Of a stretch of DNA of 14,298 nucleotides, positions 1 through 6,200 are shown piece after piece (position 1 is the first letter of the stretch; each line of letters opens with the position of its first letter). The notes under the pieces are model-generated. The model was not told where the DNA came from and ran no database searches. It worked only from the letters and a program-made list of their open reading frames with translations. Position numbers and translations under genes: made by a program. Source of the DNA: Bacillota bacterium (lineage in GTDB: Bacteria > Bacillota > Bacilli > Tumebacillales > Effusibacillaceae); assembly GCA_020059765.1 (NCBI GenBank), contig JAGVBM010000279.1, positions 1 through 14,298 of the forward strand, in the 5' to 3' direction.

Positions 1-56
1 ATAGTCTTTGGGTAACAACAATTTCGGAATTTGGTGGTCGGATCATCCTATCTCTG

Positions 57-65
57 TGGTATACT
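57..65 (+). promoter_or_regulatory. Extended -10 promoter of glcDF
   Basis: TGG followed by TATACT (the -10 hexamer at 60-65, 5 of 6 to consensus) forms an extended -10 element, which can work without a good -35 box. I see no convincing -35 about 17 bp upstream. Transcription would begin near 72, giving a short leader before the glcD start at 103. This is inferred from motif match only. Confidence 0.5.
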
Positions 66-73
66 GGAGCCAT

Positions 74-88
74 ATGAAACCGATTTCA
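74..88 (+). promoter_or_regulatory. CcpA cre site before glcD
   Basis: ATGAAACCGATTTCA fits the cre consensus WTGNAANCGNWNNCW at every defined position and is nearly palindromic. It sits just after the predicted start point of glcDF and touches the ribosome site. Bound CcpA, with Ser46-phosphorylated HPr as co-repressor, would block initiation or early elongation, giving glucose repression of glycolate/lactate oxidation. The motif is seen directly; the binding is inferred. Confidence 0.65.
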
Positions 89-97
89 GGGGGAGGA
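88..97 (+). promoter_or_regulatory. Ribosome site that fixes the glcD start
   Basis: AGGGGGAGGA lies 5 nt before the ATG at 103. The frame is open from a TTG at 31, but that codon has no comparable site and lies upstream of the predicted promoter, so 103 is preferred. Confidence 0.7.
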
Positions 98-102
98 TTC
101 GC

Positions 103-1593
103 ATGCTGAAGCCACAGATCGCGAAAGAATTGCGGGCCATTGTCGGAGACAATTGGGTGATGGACACGCCGGAAGATAGTCTCGCTTATTCCTATGATGC
201 CACGCCGTTGTACCAAAGTTTGCCGGACGGGGTGGTCGTGCCGGGAACGGCGGAAGAAGCGGCGGCGATTGTGAAAATCTGCGCACGGGAAAATATCAAG
301 ATTGTGTCCCGCGGGTCCGGCACGAACTTGTCGGCAGGTACAGTGCCGGTGGAAGGCGGATTGGTCGTTGTCACCACCCGTATGAACCGGATTCTGGAGA
401 TTGATCAGGACAACTTGACGGCCACCTTTCAACCGGGTGTGATCACTTCTCATCTGCACAGAGAAGTGGAAAAATTGGGACTGTTCTATCCGCCCGATCC
501 GGGCAGCATGAACGTTTCGACGCTCGGCGGCAATGTGGCGGAATGTGCGGGAGGATTGCGCGGTCTGAAATACGGCGTGACGAAAGATTACATCATCGGC
601 ATGCAAATCGTTTTGCCCAATGGGGAAATCCTGCGGACCGGCGGCAAGAACGCGAAAGATGTGGCCGGCTATGATCTGACGAAACTGATGGTCGGTTCGG
701 AAGGTACGCTCGGCATCATTACGGAAGCGGTGGCCAAATTGATTCCGCTGCCGGAAACGAAACGGACAATGCTGGCGATGTTTCGTGATCTGACCGGATC
801 GGCTCGTGCCGTTTCCCGCATCATTGCGGAACGAATCATCCCGGCTACCCTTGAATTCCTTGACAACCCGACGATTCGCGTGGTGGAAGATTTTGCGAAG
901 ATCGGGCTCCCGGTGGATATGGGAGCGATTTTGATGATTGAGCAGGACGGGCCGGAAAGCATGGTGGAACGGGATATTCAACGAATCGCTGAGATCTGCC
1001 GCAAGGAGGGCGCCGTGGAAGTGAAAGTGGCCGAGTCGTTGGAAGAAGGGGCGAAACTGATGGCGGCACGGCGATTTGCCCTGTCCGCTTTGGCGCGGGT
1101 GCGTCCGACGACGATTCTGGAAGACGCGACGGTGCCCCGTAAACATTTGGCTGAAATGGTGGAGCAAGTCAACCGGATTGCCGACAAATACGAGGTGCAA
1201 ATCTGTACCTTCGGCCATGCGGGCGACGGCAACCTGCACCCGACGTGCATGACGGACGAACGGGATCAAGAAGAATTGCACCGGGTGGAAAAGGCGTTTG
1301 AAGAAATCTTCCATGCCGCGATCAAGTTGGGCGGAACGATTACGGGGGAACACGGCGTCGGCGCCGCAAAAATGGATTATCTGTCGCTGCGGGTCGGGGA
1401 AACGGGAATTGAAGTCATGAAATCGTTAAAACGGGCGATCGACCCGCAAAACATTATGAATCCGGGCAAAATGTTCGCAAAAGAGACCCGCCGACGCGTG
1501 GTGGTCAACGGCGGGGGACACGCCCACCATCATGCACACGAAACCCATGAACACGGAAATGGAAGTGATCATCATGAGCACACAGCAGGTTAA
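103..1593 (+). CDS. glcD: Glycolate/lactate oxidase FAD subunit GlcD
   Basis: FAD-linked 2-hydroxyacid dehydrogenase subunit, likely oxidising glycolate or D-lactate and passing electrons through GlcF to the membrane quinone pool. The 496-residue length fits the family. An N-terminal FAD_binding_4 (PCMH-type) domain covers roughly residues 20-200: it has the SRGSGTNLSAG segment, the PPDPGSMNVSTLGGNVAECAG nucleotide-binding stretch and the GSEGTLGIITEA end. The FAD-oxidase C-terminal domain carries FGHAGDGNLHP (370-380) and GEHGVG (415-420), which supply conserved His and Glu residues. After the normal end of the fold comes an odd tail with 10 histidines in about 21 residues. The gene overlaps glcF by 20 bp. 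No GlcE-like third subunit is present, as in B. subtilis ysfC-ysfD. The exact substrate cannot be read from sequence. Confidence 0.9.
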   Translation: MLKPQIAKELRAIVGDNWVMDTPEDSLAYSYDATPLYQSLPDGVVVPGTAEEAAAIVKICARENIKIVSRGSGTNLSAGTVPVEGGLVVVTTRMNRILEIDQDNLTATFQPGVITSHLHREVEKLGLFYPPDPGSMNVSTLGGNVAECAGGLRGLKYGVTKDYIIGMQIVLPNGEILRTGGKNAKDVAGYDLTKLMVGSEGTLGIITEAVAKLIPLPETKRTMLAMFRDLTGSARAVSRIIAERIIPATLEFLDNPTIRVVEDFAKIGLPVDMGAILMIEQDGPESMVERDIQRIAEICRKEGAVEVKVAESLEEGAKLMAARRFALSALARVRPTTILEDATVPRKHLAEMVEQVNRIADKYEVQICTFGHAGDGNLHPTCMTDERDQEELHRVEKAFEEIFHAAIKLGGTITGEHGVGAAKMDYLSLRVGETGIEVMKSLKRAIDPQNIMNPGKMFAKETRRRVVVNGGGHAHHHAHETHEHGNGSDHHEHTAG

Positions 1594-2926
1594 TCTGAAC
1601 TTGCAGTTGCCGGGAACCTCTTCCTCCGCCAGCGCGAAAAACGGGATTCTGGAATTGATGGAAACGATGCATTATGACGAGATTCTCAATTGCATGCGCT
1701 GCGGTTTTTGTTTGTCCGCCTGTCCGACCTACCGGGAAGTGGGCAAGGAAACCGCGTCGCCCCGCGGAAGGATCGCGATGATGAAAGCGGTGGCCAACGG
1801 TCAGCTTGAAATCTCGGAGAAATTTGACAACGACATGTATCTCTGTTTAGGCTGTCGCGCTTGTGAAACCGCCTGTCCGGCAGGCGTCCGCTACGGTACG
1901 CTGATCGAAGGGGCGAGGGAAGTCGTCGAGACCCATCGAAAACGTCCGATGACGGTACGGCTGGCGCGAAACATAACGATGAAACAATTGTTTCCGCGAC
2001 CGGATCGGATGAAAACTTTCGGCCGACTGCTCTATTTTTATCAACAATCAGGCCTCCGCTCTCTGACCCGCAAGAGCGGCGTCATGAAACTGCTGCCCAA
2101 GAGCGTGGCAGAAATGGAAGCTGCGATTCCCGATATCGCGTCGCCTGCGGCAAGGAAAGAACGCAAGAATTTCCTGGCGGCAAAGGGCGAGAAGCGGATG
2201 ACGGTCGGTTTGTTTACCGGCTGTGTGATGGACGTCATGTTCTTCGAAACCAACGAGGCGACCGGCAAACTGCTGGCTGCTTTTGGCTGTGACGTGGTGT
2301 ACTTGGAGAAACAGAACTGCTGCGGGGCTTTGCATGCCCATGCGGGCGACAAAGCGGGAGCGATGGAACTGGCCAAGCAGAACATCGAAGCATTCGAACA
2401 GTCGGCTGTCGATGTGATGGTCAACAATGCGGGCGGCTGCGGCGCCGCCTTGAAAGAATACGATCACTGGTTTGCCGGGGATCCGGAATGGGAAGAACGG
2501 GCCAAGCGGTTTGTCGAGGCGCAGCGGGACGTTAACGAGTTGTTGGCAACCCTGCCGCTGCCCAAACTGAAATCCCTGCCGTACCGTGTGACCTATCAGG
2601 ATTCCTGCCACCTGGCCCACGGCCAGAAGATCCGACTGCAGCCGAGGGAATTGCTGCAGGCCATTCCCGGCGTCCAATATGTGGAGTTGCCGGAAGCGGA
2701 TCGCTGCTGCGGATCGGCGGGGATCTACAACATCACCAATTTTGACATGTCGATGCAAATCCTCGACGGCAAGATGCAGCACGTACAGGGTACGCAAGCA
2801 AATATTGTCGTCACTTCCAATCCGGGTTGCCTGCTGCAAATGCGCAAAGGAATTCAGCGGGCGGGATTGGAGGATCAAATGAAAGCGGTGCATATTGCCG
2901 ACTTGCTTTACGAAGCGGCAGAATAA
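1574..2926 (+). CDS. glcF: Glycolate/lactate oxidase Fe-S subunit GlcF
   Basis: Iron-sulfur partner of GlcD, about 450 residues, thought to relay electrons to quinone at the membrane. Two ferredoxin-type 4Fe-4S motifs are visible: CMRCGFCLSACP at residues 40-51 and CLGCRACETACPAGV from 91. Two CCG (heterodisulfide-reductase-like) domains follow, with NCCGALHAHAG, GGCGA, DSCHLAHG and DRCCGSAG as their cysteine-bearing segments. The chosen ATG (1574) follows a GGAAGTG-like ribosome site inside the end of glcD and gives an N-terminus of normal length. An in-frame ATG at 1532 would add 14 residues and lengthen the overlap. The 20-bp overlap suggests translational coupling with glcD. GlpC is related, but adjacency to glcD supports GlcF. 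Confidence 0.9.
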   Translation: MSTQQVNLNLQLPGTSSSASAKNGILELMETMHYDEILNCMRCGFCLSACPTYREVGKETASPRGRIAMMKAVANGQLEISEKFDNDMYLCLGCRACETACPAGVRYGTLIEGAREVVETHRKRPMTVRLARNITMKQLFPRPDRMKTFGRLLYFYQQSGLRSLTRKSGVMKLLPKSVAEMEAAIPDIASPAARKERKNFLAAKGEKRMTVGLFTGCVMDVMFFETNEATGKLLAAFGCDVVYLEKQNCCGALHAHAGDKAGAMELAKQNIEAFEQSAVDVMVNNAGGCGAALKEYDHWFAGDPEWEERAKRFVEAQRDVNELLATLPLPKLKSLPYRVTYQDSCHLAHGQKIRLQPRELLQAIPGVQYVELPEADRCCGSAGIYNITNFDMSMQILDGKMQHVQGTQANIVVTSNPGCLLQMRKGIQRAGLEDQMKAVHIADLLYEAAE

Positions 2927-2947
2927 AACTTGTCTGAAAATTTGTTC

Positions 2948-2976
2948 TGGACAAAATGTTCGACTTGTTGTAAAAA
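2948..2976 (+). promoter_or_regulatory. Candidate promoter of the nag PTS operon
   Basis: TGGACA (2948-2953, 5 of 6 to the -35 consensus) is separated by 17 bp from TAAAAA (2971-2976, 4 of 6 to the -10). Initiation near 2983 would place the RAT-like hairpin at the very start of the transcript, as is usual for BglG/GlcT-controlled operons. The -10 is weak, so the exact position is uncertain. Confidence 0.45.
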
Positions 2977-2984
2977 GATCTTAA

Positions 2985-3014
2985 TGAGCGTGTTACCGAA
3001 AGGGCATTAGCTCA
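2985..3014 (+). promoter_or_regulatory. RAT-like antiterminator hairpin
   Basis: A 30-nt imperfect palindrome: lower stem TGAGC/GCTCA, internal loop GTGTTA facing GCATTA, upper stem CC/GG and a GAAA apical loop. The TGTTAC on the left and GGCA on the right match the conserved parts of ribonucleic antiterminator (RAT) sites bound by the SacY/LicT/GlcT family. Its 3' half (2999-3014) is also the start of the terminator's left arm, so the two structures exclude each other. The BglG-family protein encoded at 5343 is the obvious ligand. The structure is read directly from sequence; binding is inferred. Confidence 0.7.
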
Positions 3015-3046
3015 AGAAGGGATACTTCTTGAGCTAATGCCCTTTT
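2999..3046 (+). terminator. Leader terminator before the PTS gene
   Basis: A perfect 21-bp inverted repeat (2999-3019 with 3025-3045) has a 5-nt loop GGATA and is followed by TTTTAATTTAATAT. It would stop both readthrough from glcF and initiation from the nag promoter unless the overlapping RAT hairpin is stabilised. The right arm ends 27 nt before the PTS start codon, which fits an attenuator of the downstream operon. It may also be the glcDF terminator. Confidence 0.85.
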
Positions 3047-3072
3047 AATTTAATATAAAAGGGGGAAGACAG

Positions 3073-4506
3073 ATGAATGTATTGGCGTTTTTGCAGAAGA
3101 TTGGGCGGTCGCTGATGATTCCCATCGCGATTATGCCTGCCGCAGCGATTTTGTTGCGGATTGGCGCCATGGAATTTCAGAATCCGTTCATGGTGCAAGT
3201 GGCAAAGGTGTTTTTGGCCGGGGGAGGAGCCATTTTTGACAATTTGCCGCTGTTGTTTGCGGTCGGGGTGGCAATCGGCCTGGCTGAAGGAGAAGGTGTT
3301 GCCGGCCTGGCGGCGGTGATTGGTTATTTGGTCCTCAGCAACGTATTAAAAACGTTTGATGTGATTGGAGCCGACGGGAAACCGACCGTCCATTTGGATA
3401 TGGGGGTTCTCGGAGGGATCATGACAGGTATCGTTGCTTCCGTACTTTTCAGACGGTTTAAAGACATCCAATTGCCGAAAGCTCTTGGATTCTTTGGCGG
3501 AAGGCGATTTGTTCCGATTATTACTTCGCTGACGATGGTGATTTTGGGTGTTGTATTAGGATTCTTGTGGCTGCCGGTGCAGAACGGGATCCAGGCACTG
3601 GGCATGTGGATTGTTTCGGCCGGCGGACTGGGGATGTTTATTTTCGGATTCCTGAACCGTTTATTGATCCCCACAGGGCTGCATCATATACTCAATAGTA
3701 TAGCCTGGTTCCAGATCGGCGATTTTACGGACGCGGCCGGCAAAGTGGTGCATGGTGACCTGTCCCGTTTCTTTGCGGGCGACAAAACAGCAGGCATGTT
3801 TATGACAGGCTTCTTTCCCATCATGATGTTCGGGCTGCCAGCGGCAGCGCTGGCTATGATCAAAGCGGCAAAACCGGAAAACAAGCAAATGGTGGCTTCC
3901 GTAATGGTCAGTTCGGCACTCGCCAGTTTCTTGACAGGGATTACGGAGCCGATCGAATTTTCCTTTATGTTTGTGGCACCGGTTCTATACGGAATCCATG
4001 CGATTTTAACCGGTGTGTCTTTGGCGATAACTTACGGTCTGGGCATCAAGCTAGGGTTTGGTTTTTCGGCAGGGTTAATCGACTATCTGTTGAACTGGAA
4101 CTTGTCGACCCAACCGTGGTTGATGATTCCGATCGGACTGATTTATTTCGCGCTCTATTATTTCGGTTTTCTAGCGGTTATCCGCTGGTTGAATTTGAAG
4201 ACGCCGGGACGGGAAGATGTTTCCGACACAGATTCGCAACCGGAGAGTTCGGGTGCGACCGGTATGCGTGAAAGAGCCGAACAGATTTTGCCGCTGATCG
4301 GCGGTCAAGCGAATATTGTGAACCTGGATGCTTGCATTACCCGTTTGCGGCTTGTATTGAAGGATGAAAGCGTTGTCAATGAGTCCGCCCTCAAAAAACT
4401 GGGAGCCGCCGGCATCATTCGTCTTGGAAAAGGCAATGTCCAAATCGTGTTCGGTACAGAATCGGAATTGATCAAAGAAGAGATGAAGAAAATGATAGCG
4501 ATCTGA
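3073..4506 (+). CDS. nagE: PTS GlcNAc-type transporter, EIICB
   Basis: Membrane permease of the glucose/GlcNAc PTS family that imports and phosphorylates its sugar, most likely N-acetylglucosamine to GlcNAc-6-phosphate given nagB and nagA in the same run. Residues 1 to about 375 form the EIIC channel. It opens with a NagE-like sequence (LQKIGRSLMIPIAIMPAAAI), has many hydrophobic segments, and contains GITEPIEF at 289-296, a conserved sugar-site motif of this family. After a linker, the EIIB domain starts near residue 400 and has its phosphocysteine at C421 in LDACITRLRL. No EIIA is fused (E. coli NagE is IICBA); it is encoded by the next gene. AAGGGGGAAG precedes the ATG. Glucose or glucosamine remain possible substrates. 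Confidence 0.85.
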   Translation: MNVLAFLQKIGRSLMIPIAIMPAAAILLRIGAMEFQNPFMVQVAKVFLAGGGAIFDNLPLLFAVGVAIGLAEGEGVAGLAAVIGYLVLSNVLKTFDVIGADGKPTVHLDMGVLGGIMTGIVASVLFRRFKDIQLPKALGFFGGRRFVPIITSLTMVILGVVLGFLWLPVQNGIQALGMWIVSAGGLGMFIFGFLNRLLIPTGLHHILNSIAWFQIGDFTDAAGKVVHGDLSRFFAGDKTAGMFMTGFFPIMMFGLPAAALAMIKAAKPENKQMVASVMVSSALASFLTGITEPIEFSFMFVAPVLYGIHAILTGVSLAITYGLGIKLGFGFSAGLIDYLLNWNLSTQPWLMIPIGLIYFALYYFGFLAVIRWLNLKTPGREDVSDTDSQPESSGATGMRERAEQILPLIGGQANIVNLDACITRLRLVLKDESVVNESALKKLGAAGIIRLGKGNVQIVFGTESELIKEEMKKMIAI

Positions 4507-4508
4507 CA

Positions 4509-4536
4509 GGGAGGGGGCCCAAGATCCCCCTCTCCC
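4509..4536 (+). other. G/C-rich hairpin between EIICB and EIIA
   Basis: GGGAGGGGG and CCCCCTCTCCC can pair around a short loop (CCCAAGAT), right after the EIICB stop codon. Only AATTCTTG follows, with no T-run, so a strong intrinsic terminator is unlikely. It could be an mRNA processing or 3'-end protection hairpin that sets the EIICB to EIIA ratio. Confidence 0.35.
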
Positions 4537-4564
4537 AATTCTTGCTTGAATTTGGAGGTACAGA

Positions 4565-5017
4565 ATGTTTTTTAAAAAAAGAGTGGCCGTATACAATCCC
4601 TTCGAAGGAAAAACAGTGTCCCTTGACAGTCTGCCCGACCCGGTTTTCTCGCAGCGCATGATGGGGGACGGGGTAGCTGTCGTTCCCGACAACAATCAGT
4701 GCCGCTCCCCGGTAGACGGAGCCGTTGCGACGGTGTTTCCGACGAAACATGCGATTGTGATTCGAACCAAAGAAGGCCTGGAAGTGCTGATCCACATTGG
4801 ATTGGATACGGTTCAATTGCAGGGTGAAGGGTTTGAACTGCATGTAAAAGCGGGCCAACAGGTAACGAAAGGACAATTGTTGATTACGTTTGATCGTGAA
4901 ACAATCGGAGAGCAGAAACCCCTCCTCAGTCCGGTGATTGTGACCAATCTTGCAGAAATAAACGGAAAAGTGGAACCTGCCAAAGAGTCGGAATTATACA
5001 GGGTTGTGTTTAAATAA
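4565..5017 (+). CDS. PTS EIIA component, glucose (Crr) type
   Basis: Cytoplasmic phosphocarrier that takes phosphate from HPr and passes it to the EIIB cysteine of the permease. The 150-residue protein is a complete IIA-Glc fold. FSQRMMGDGVAVVP is the usual N-terminal signature. H62 (in KHAIVIRT) and H77 (in VLIHIGLDTV) are 15 residues apart, the same spacing as H75 and H90 in E. coli IIA-Glc; H77 is the expected phosphorylation site. GGAGGT lies 5 nt before the ATG. Its position after EIICB shows that the three-domain NagE arrangement is split into two polypeptides here. It might also serve other IICB permeases that lack a IIA, which is inference. Confidence 0.9.
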   Translation: MFFKKRVAVYNPFEGKTVSLDSLPDPVFSQRMMGDGVAVVPDNNQCRSPVDGAVATVFPTKHAIVIRTKEGLEVLIHIGLDTVQLQGEGFELHVKAGQQVTKGQLLITFDRETIGEQKPLLSPVIVTNLAEINGKVEPAKESELYRVVFK

Positions 5018-5053
5018 CGAGCGGTTTCACTGGCAAGAGAAGGAGATACTGAA

Positions 5054-5311
5054 ATGTTGACAAAAGTGGTTACCATTCGCAATCAAACAGGGCTTCACGC
5101 CCGCCCCGCAACTTTGTTCGTGCATGAAGCGAGAAAAACCAGTTCCCGCGTTTGGCTGGTGAAAGACGGCAAACGTATTGATCCGAAGAGTATTACCAGC
5201 ATCTTGACTTTGGGGATTCAACGGGGGGATCAGGTTACGATTGAGGTGGAAGAAGAGGACCGGGAGACGCTTGACCATCTGGCAAAGTTTCTTGAAAACT
5301 TGCAGGATTAA
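5054..5311 (+). CDS. ptsH: HPr family phosphocarrier
   Basis: Small (85-residue) PTS phosphocarrier. GLHARPA places the EI-phosphorylated histidine at residue 15, and PKSIT places the HPr-kinase serine at 46, both at canonical positions. This excludes Crh, which lacks His15. It can therefore in principle carry sugar phosphotransfer and act as CcpA co-repressor after Ser46 phosphorylation. The residues after Ser46 (ITSILTLGI) differ from the usual IMGVMSLGI, including the Met48 position that contacts CcpA, so CcpA signalling may be altered. The gene sits inside the PTS operon with no ptsI beside it. It may be the only HPr or an extra dedicated copy; the rest of the genome decides. AAGGAGA precedes the ATG. 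Confidence 0.9.
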   Translation: MLTKVVTIRNQTGLHARPATLFVHEARKTSSRVWLVKDGKRIDPKSITSILTLGIQRGDQVTIEVEEEDRETLDHLAKFLENLQD

Positions 5312-5342
5312 CATCGTTTGACCCTGAAAGCGGAGGGGTTCC

Positions 5343-6179
5343 ATGATCGAACGAAAAATCATCCATGTGCTTTCGCATAATGTGGTATTGACGAAGCTGT
5401 CTTCAGGAAAAAATTCGATTGTGTTTGGAAAAGGGATCGGTTTTCAGAAAAAGCCCGGGATGTCGGTGCAGGAATCGGATATTACGCAAGAATTTCTCCT
5501 GCAAACATCGGAAGCGCTGGAACATTACGAACAATTGCTGCAGGCGGTTGATTTTAAGATTATCGGTGTGACGGAAGAAGTGATCGCCTCTGCGCAGGAA
5601 CGGCTAAAAGGCCCATTTTCAGATACGATTCATGCGGCTTTGGTCGATCATATCAATTTTGCGATTGAGCGGCACAAGCGGGGAATCGAATTAAACAACC
5701 CCTTTACCTATGAAATCAAGCATTTGTATGCACAGGAATACGAAGTGGCGGAAGATGCGGTGGATTTTTTAAATGAACGGCTGAAAGTGTCGCTTTCAGA
5801 AGATGAAGTGGCCTTTTTGGCCATTCATTTCCATGCGGCGCGCAGTTTCGATAAGAGTTCGAATTCCTTGGGGATGGCTCGAGCCGTCTCGCAAATCATT
5901 GAGCACGCGCAATCAATCGGCCTGCACTTTGACAACTCATTTTCCACCATCCGCTTTATCACCCATTTGAAGGGACTGATTGAACGGACCCGCAGCGGAA
6001 AAACGATCAAAAATCCGTTGCTTGACAGGATTCGTGATGAGTATGAAGAATCTTACGAGAAGGCTGTTATGTTGTCGACTGTGTTGGGAGAATTTTTGAA
6101 TCAACCCATTCCGCAAGATGAGATCGGTTTCTTGACGATGCACATTGAACGGTTGGATCAACGGTACAGGAATGAATAG
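5343..6179 (+). CDS. BglG/GlcT-family transcription antiterminator
   Basis: RNA-binding antiterminator of 278 residues, normal family length. Residues 1-55 are the CAT RNA-binding domain, with VLSHNVVL and the conserved SIVFGKGIGFQKKPG run. PRD1 follows (about 65-170) with H103 and H162, and PRD2 (about 171-278) with H208 and H267, all at the positions phosphorylated by PTS proteins in LicT and GlcT. Dephosphorylation or phosphorylation by EIIB and HPr would reflect sugar flux. Its likely target is the RAT-like hairpin at 2985-3014 in its own operon's leader, which makes it autoregulated. Members of this family usually control glucose or beta-glucoside genes; pairing with nagBA here is less common. 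I do not assign a symbol because GlcT and LicT are hard to tell apart by eye. Confidence 0.88.
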   Translation: MIERKIIHVLSHNVVLTKLSSGKNSIVFGKGIGFQKKPGMSVQESDITQEFLLQTSEALEHYEQLLQAVDFKIIGVTEEVIASAQERLKGPFSDTIHAALVDHINFAIERHKRGIELNNPFTYEIKHLYAQEYEVAEDAVDFLNERLKVSLSEDEVAFLAIHFHAARSFDKSSNSLGMARAVSQIIEHAQSIGLHFDNSFSTIRFITHLKGLIERTRSGKTIKNPLLDRIRDEYEESYEKAVMLSTVLGEFLNQPIPQDEIGFLTMHIERLDQRYRNE

Positions 6180-6200
6180 CGATACAGGAGTGAAGAAACG

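Noticed and set aside
31..102. Upstream TTG start extending GlcD by 24 residues
   Set aside because: No ribosome site, it lies before the predicted promoter, and the added residues do not resemble GlcD N-termini.
43..1353. 436-codon open frame on the minus strand opposite glcD
   Set aside because: Composition is His/Arg/Phe/Gln-rich with no recognisable motif. It lies fully antisense to a clear GlcD and is explained by that gene's codon bias.
2048..2893. 281-codon minus-strand open frame opposite glcF
   Set aside because: Mirror of the cysteine-rich GlcF coding frame with no plausible protein features.
2879..2893. cre-like ATGAAAGCGGTGCAT upstream of the nag promoter
   Set aside because: It breaks the invariant C near the 3' end of the consensus, lies inside glcF coding sequence and is about 55 bp upstream of the candidate -35 box.
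5054..5311. Crh instead of HPr
   Set aside because: Residue 15 is histidine in GLHARPA, whereas Crh lacks this histidine.
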